Shown here piece by piece: positions 61,161 to 64,000 of a DNA stretch of 64,000 nt. Each line of letters opens with the position of its first letter. Position 1 is the stretch's first letter. The notes below the pieces were generated by a model. The model was not told the origin of the DNA. It ran no database searches and was given only the letters and a program-made list of their open reading frames with translations. Made by a program: the position numbers and the translations under genes. Origin of the DNA: JAXMAZ01 sp046350115 (lineage in GTDB: Bacteria > Planctomycetota > Planctomycetia > Gemmatales > Gemmataceae); contig JAXMAZ010000017.1 of assembly GCA_046350115.1 (NCBI GenBank), positions 93,988-157,987 of the forward strand. Direction: 5' to 3'.

Positions 61161-61544
61161 ATGGCCTTGCTCTCGAAACCCGCGTTCGGCCCCAAAGTCG
61201 CGCTGATTTACGTCACGGTCGGGGCGCTGATCGACGTGTGGACTACGGTCTACTACTTCGCCTTCGTCCGGGGCCAGACGCCGGACTCGAAGACCTGGTT
61301 CTGGCTGGCCGGGCTGTTCCTGACGGGGATCACGCTCGTGGTGCTGGGTCTGGTACTCGGGCCGCTCGGCCGGGCCGCCCGCAAGGCCGAGCTGCCGCCG
61401 TCCGAGGTGACGCGGGCGGAAGCCCAGGTGCAGCACACGGCCGCGGCGGCCGGCGCGCCGGCGATGGTCGGGGTGCCCCCGGTCCCGCCGCAACCGCCGA
61501 CCTTGCCACAACCGGCGGCCTACACCCAGACGGCCGGTAGTTGA
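61161..61544 (+). CDS. Small two-helix membrane protein of the stress cluster
   Basis: A 127-residue protein. Two membrane helices (VALIYVTVGALIDVWTTVYYF; WFWLAGLFLTGITLVVLGLVLG) lead to a Pro/Ala/Gln-rich tail. The family is not recognised. A good GGAGG lies 9 nt before the ATG at 61161, and an exact sigma-54 element lies upstream. It is the last gene of the regulon region on the right. Confidence 0.75.
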   Translation: MALLSKPAFGPKVALIYVTVGALIDVWTTVYYFAFVRGQTPDSKTWFWLAGLFLTGITLVVLGLVLGPLGRAARKAELPPSEVTRAEAQVQHTAAAAGAPAMVGVPPVPPQPPTLPQPAAYTQTAGS

Positions 61545-61551
61545 GGGGGTC

Positions 61552-61678
61552 GCGCTGTCGGCATCCGGGCGAGCGGGGGGCGTAAGCCCCCTGTTGGCGC
61601 GCGGGAAAGAACCGGTGTGCTGCCCGGATGCTGCAACAGGGGGCTTACGCCCCTCGCTCGCCCGGATGCCGACAGCGC
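61552..61678. repeat. Palindromic repeat, family F
   Basis: Outer arms gcgctgtcggcatccgggcg / cgcccggatgccgacagcgc, continued by inner arms gagcgggg..cgtaagccccctg / cagggggcttacgcccctcgctc. It lies between the last stress-cluster gene and the convergent SDR gene. Confidence 0.8.
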
Positions 61679-61689
61679 ACGATTTCGAC

Positions 61690-62445
61690 TCAGTAAGTGG
61701 CCCGACCGCCGCTGATGTCGAAGCACTGGCCGGTGCTGAAGCTGCACTCGCTGCTCGACAGGAAGTGGACCAGGGCCGCCACCTCGTCCGGTTTGCCGGT
61801 CCGGCCGAGGGGGATCTTGCTCAGCATCATGTTGATCTGCTCCTGGCTGAGTTGGTCCAGGATCGGCGTCTGGATGACCGCCGGGGCGACGCTGTTGACG
61901 CAGATGTCCCCCTTGCCGACCAGTTCCTTGCTGAGCGACTTGGTCAGGCAGATGACGGCCGCCTTGCTGGCCGAGTACGGGGCCATCTTCGGGTTCCCTT
62001 CCTTGCCGGCGATGCTGGCGATGTTCACGATCCGCCCGTACCGCCGGTCGATCATCCCCGGCAGGACCGCCTTGCAGCAGTTGGCCAGCCCGACCACGTT
62101 GATCCCGAACACGTACTCCCAGTCCTCCCGCACCAGCTCCCAGATCGGCAGGTCGCGGCCCTTGCGGCTGGCCACCCCGGCGTTGTTCACCAGGATGTCC
62201 ACCGGGTTCGCCTGGACCGCGACCTCGGCGAACACCCGGTCCACGTCCGCTTCGCTGGTCAGGTCGCCGACCAGCGGGACGCCGCCGATGTCGTGGGCCA
62301 CCCGCCGGGCGTTGTCGGCGGACATGTCGAACACCCCGACCTTGGCCCCGGCGGCGGCCAGCCGGCGGCAGATGGCCTCGCCGATCCCCTGGCCCCCACC
62401 AGTCACCACCGCTACCTTGCCGTCCAGTCGGAAGTGCGTCGTCAC
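61690..62445 (-). CDS. SDR family oxidoreductase (FabG-like)
   Basis: A 251-residue short-chain dehydrogenase/reductase. TGGGQGIGEAI binds NAD(P); NNAGVAS and the catalytic Ser and Tyr-x-x-x-Lys (IASIAGKEGNPKMAPYSASKAA) are in place. Asp at the end of the second strand (VFDMSADNARRV) favours NAD over NADP. It could be a 3-oxoacyl-ACP reductase or a sugar- or alcohol-type dehydrogenase; the neighbours do not decide this. The GTG start has ggag 9 nt upstream. Confidence 0.88.
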   Translation of the reverse strand: MTTHFRLDGKVAVVTGGGQGIGEAICRRLAAAGAKVGVFDMSADNARRVAHDIGGVPLVGDLTSEADVDRVFAEVAVQANPVDILVNNAGVASRKGRDLPIWELVREDWEYVFGINVVGLANCCKAVLPGMIDRRYGRIVNIASIAGKEGNPKMAPYSASKAAVICLTKSLSKELVGKGDICVNSVAPAVIQTPILDQLSQEQINMMLSKIPLGRTGKPDEVAALVHFLSSSECSFSTGQCFDISGGRATY

Positions 62446-62633
62446 GTCGGGTTCTCCGGTTCGGACCGGTCGGTCCGGGTGTGTCGTGCGGACACGTTAA
62501 CCCGACGGCGGCGGATCGGCAACCGCCCCCCGGCCGACTTTGACGCCCGTTCCGATTGCCGAACCCGAACCGACGGAGCAAGATAGAACACGACGCCGGC
62601 ACCCTTGTCGGCCCACGGGAGTCACTTCGTCTG

Positions 62634-63977
62634 ATGAAACCGCACCGCACCGGCGACGGGGAACGCACCCTGGCCGTGTTCATCGACTTCGAGAACCTGG
62701 CCCTCGGGTTCGGCAACCGCCGGGACCGGTTCAGCATCGAGAAGGTGCTGGAACGGCTGGTGGAGAAGGGCAAGATCGTCGCCAAGCGGGCCTACGCCGA
62801 CTGGAGCCGGTTCGGCAACTTCGCCTCCACCCTGCACTCGGCGGCGGTCGAGTTGGTGGAGATCCCCAAGCGGGTGATGACCGGGAAGAACTCGGCCGAC
62901 ATCCGCATGGTGGTGGACGCCATGGACCTGGCGTACAGCAAGGACCACATCGACACGTTCGTGGTGGTCAGCGGGGACAGCGACTTCTCCCCGCTGGTGA
63001 GCAAGCTGAAGGAGATGGGCAAGCACGTCATCGGACTGGGCCTGCATGACAGCACGTCCGACCTGCTGCGGGACAACTGTGACGAGTTCATCTACTACGA
63101 AGACCTGGACCGCGCCCCGGTCGCCCCGCTGACCGCCGGGGTTGCCGTCCCGGACACCAAGAAGAAGGCGTTCGACCTGTTGCTCGACTCCCTCCTGGCC
63201 CTGCGGCGGGAGAACAAGGAGGTGATTTATTCGTCCATGGTCAAGGACACGATGAAGCGGAAGAAGCCGAGCTTCAACGAGGAGTACCACGGCTACCGGA
63301 CGTTCAGCGAGCTGTTGGAGGACGCCCAGCGGGTCGGGCTGATCGAGCTGGACAAGCACAAGGCGAGCGGGATGTACGTGGTGACGCGGTTCGGCACCGA
63401 GCCGAAGCCGGCGTCCGGGGGCACGCCCCAACCGCCGGCCCGCCCGCCCGCCCAGACGCAACCGAAGCCGCCGGCGCAGCCGGCAGCCAAACCGCAGCCC
63501 GCTCAACCGGCCAAGCCTCAGCCGCAACCGGCACGGCAGGCCGCTCCGCCGCCGGCCCGCCAGCCCGAACCGCGTCAGCCGGCCCGCAGCCGCCCGCCGG
63601 CCGCCCCCGCCGCCAAGCCGGCACCGCCGGCGAAGCCGCCGAAGGCCGAGGAGGACGACCGCGAACTGCCGCTCGGTCGGTCCCTGTTGGACGACATCGA
63701 CGACATCGACGACGTACCGAGCTACCGGCCGAGCAAGGCGGCCCCGGCGCCGAAGGCCGCCCCGCCGAAGGCCGAGGCGAAGCCGGCCAAGCCGGCGGCG
63801 AAACCGGCCGCCAAGCCGAAGCCGGCCACACCGACCGCCGCCGAGCGGCGGCCGGCCGCCGAGAAGCCGGCCCGCAAGTCGCCGCCCCCGCCGCCGGCGA
63901 AGGAGCCGCCGAAGAAGGCCGCCCCGCTGAAGCCGGCCGACGACGACGACGGGTTCGGGGCCGGGTTGGACGACTGA
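62634..63977 (+). CDS. NYN-domain nuclease-like protein with C-terminal LOTUS/OST-HTH and long Pro/Ala/Lys tail
   Basis: A 447-residue protein. The NYN (LabA/DUF88, PIN-like) domain spans residues 10-165 with three conserved acidic spots: FIDFENLA, KNSADIRMVVDAMD and VSGDSDFSPLV. An OST-HTH/LOTUS-like winged helix follows (DLLLDSLLALRRENKEVIYSSMVKD...VTRFG, about 180-265). The last 180 residues are low-complexity Pro/Ala/Lys/Gln with two acidic insertions (DDIDDIDDVPS; DDDDGFGAGLDD). The pair NYN-LOTUS is known to act on RNA in bacteria. ATG 62634 was chosen over an in-frame ATG at 62556 because the protein family starts near it. Confidence 0.85.
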   Translation: MKPHRTGDGERTLAVFIDFENLALGFGNRRDRFSIEKVLERLVEKGKIVAKRAYADWSRFGNFASTLHSAAVELVEIPKRVMTGKNSADIRMVVDAMDLAYSKDHIDTFVVVSGDSDFSPLVSKLKEMGKHVIGLGLHDSTSDLLRDNCDEFIYYEDLDRAPVAPLTAGVAVPDTKKKAFDLLLDSLLALRRENKEVIYSSMVKDTMKRKKPSFNEEYHGYRTFSELLEDAQRVGLIELDKHKASGMYVVTRFGTEPKPASGGTPQPPARPPAQTQPKPPAQPAAKPQPAQPAKPQPQPARQAAPPPARQPEPRQPARSRPPAAPAAKPAPPAKPPKAEEDDRELPLGRSLLDDIDDIDDVPSYRPSKAAPAPKAAPPKAEAKPAKPAAKPAAKPKPATPTAAERRPAAEKPARKSPPPPPAKEPPKKAAPLKPADDDDGFGAGLDD

Positions 63978-64000
63978 CACAAACCGGGTCATGGTGTCGC

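Noticed and set aside
1..64000. tRNA or rRNA genes
   Set aside because: No cloverleaf with a TTCGANNC arm or rRNA stretch was found on reading; a covariance-model search would be needed to exclude them.

Overview
This is a very GC-rich chromosomal window that looks like a planctomycete of the Gemmataceae type. The basis is gene content: a type III polyketide synthase cluster next to a flavoprotein and a methyltransferase, a secreted FKBP with an LExRxxPA-type N-terminus, a Lgt carrying an inserted PDZ domain, a giant RTX-like protein, an AsmA-like giant, and many small envelope or stress families. The family-level placement is inference; no rRNA, tRNA or CRISPR array was recognised.

Layout. 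1-8.4 kb is the 3' part of a giant secreted calcium-repeat protein with an embedded zinc metzincin, broken by three single-base frame disruptions. 8.5-18 kb holds a glycosyltransferase, a CPBP protease, a large membrane-anchored chaperone-like protein, topA, a REP-type tyrosine transposase (RAYT) and a TrmB-like methyltransferase. 18.1-21 kb is a tightly overlapping methyltransferase / FAD oxidoreductase / type III PKS operon resembling srs-type phenolic-lipid clusters. 21-36.6 kb holds a prolyl oligopeptidase, a MoxR ATPase, Lgt-PDZ, FKBP, a squalene-cyclase-repeat protein, a DUF4175-like giant with a partner gene, RpiB, an iron-permease-like protein and a polysaccharide export lipoprotein. 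36.7-41.9 kb has the AsmA-like giant and a sigma-70-family factor.

42.5-61.5 kb is the most distinctive part. At its centre lies a two-component locus: an 8-PAS histidine kinase whose N-terminus keeps the residues of the plant ethylene-receptor binding pocket, a single-domain response regulator, a REC-histidine kinase and, divergently, an NtrC-type sigma-54 activator. Around it are about a dozen small envelope or stress genes (DUF883/CsbD-like, DUF3618, holin-like, two DUF2383 four-helix proteins, two DUF1328 proteins, DUF2934, a copper-binding four-helix protein and others). Ten sigma-54-type -24/-12 elements (GG-N10-GC, several exact TGGCAC-N5-TTGC) were found, each 35-80 nt before one of these genes and pointing at it; an eleventh lies before the activator gene itself. 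I infer a compact sigma-54 stress regulon encoded beside its own sensors and activator.

61.6-64 kb carries an SDR oxidoreductase and a NYN-LOTUS RNA-binding/nuclease-like protein. Intergenic regions throughout carry roughly 100-150 bp palindromic repeats of at least five sequence families; one copy lies inside the AsmA-like coding sequence. They are candidate substrates of the RAYT.
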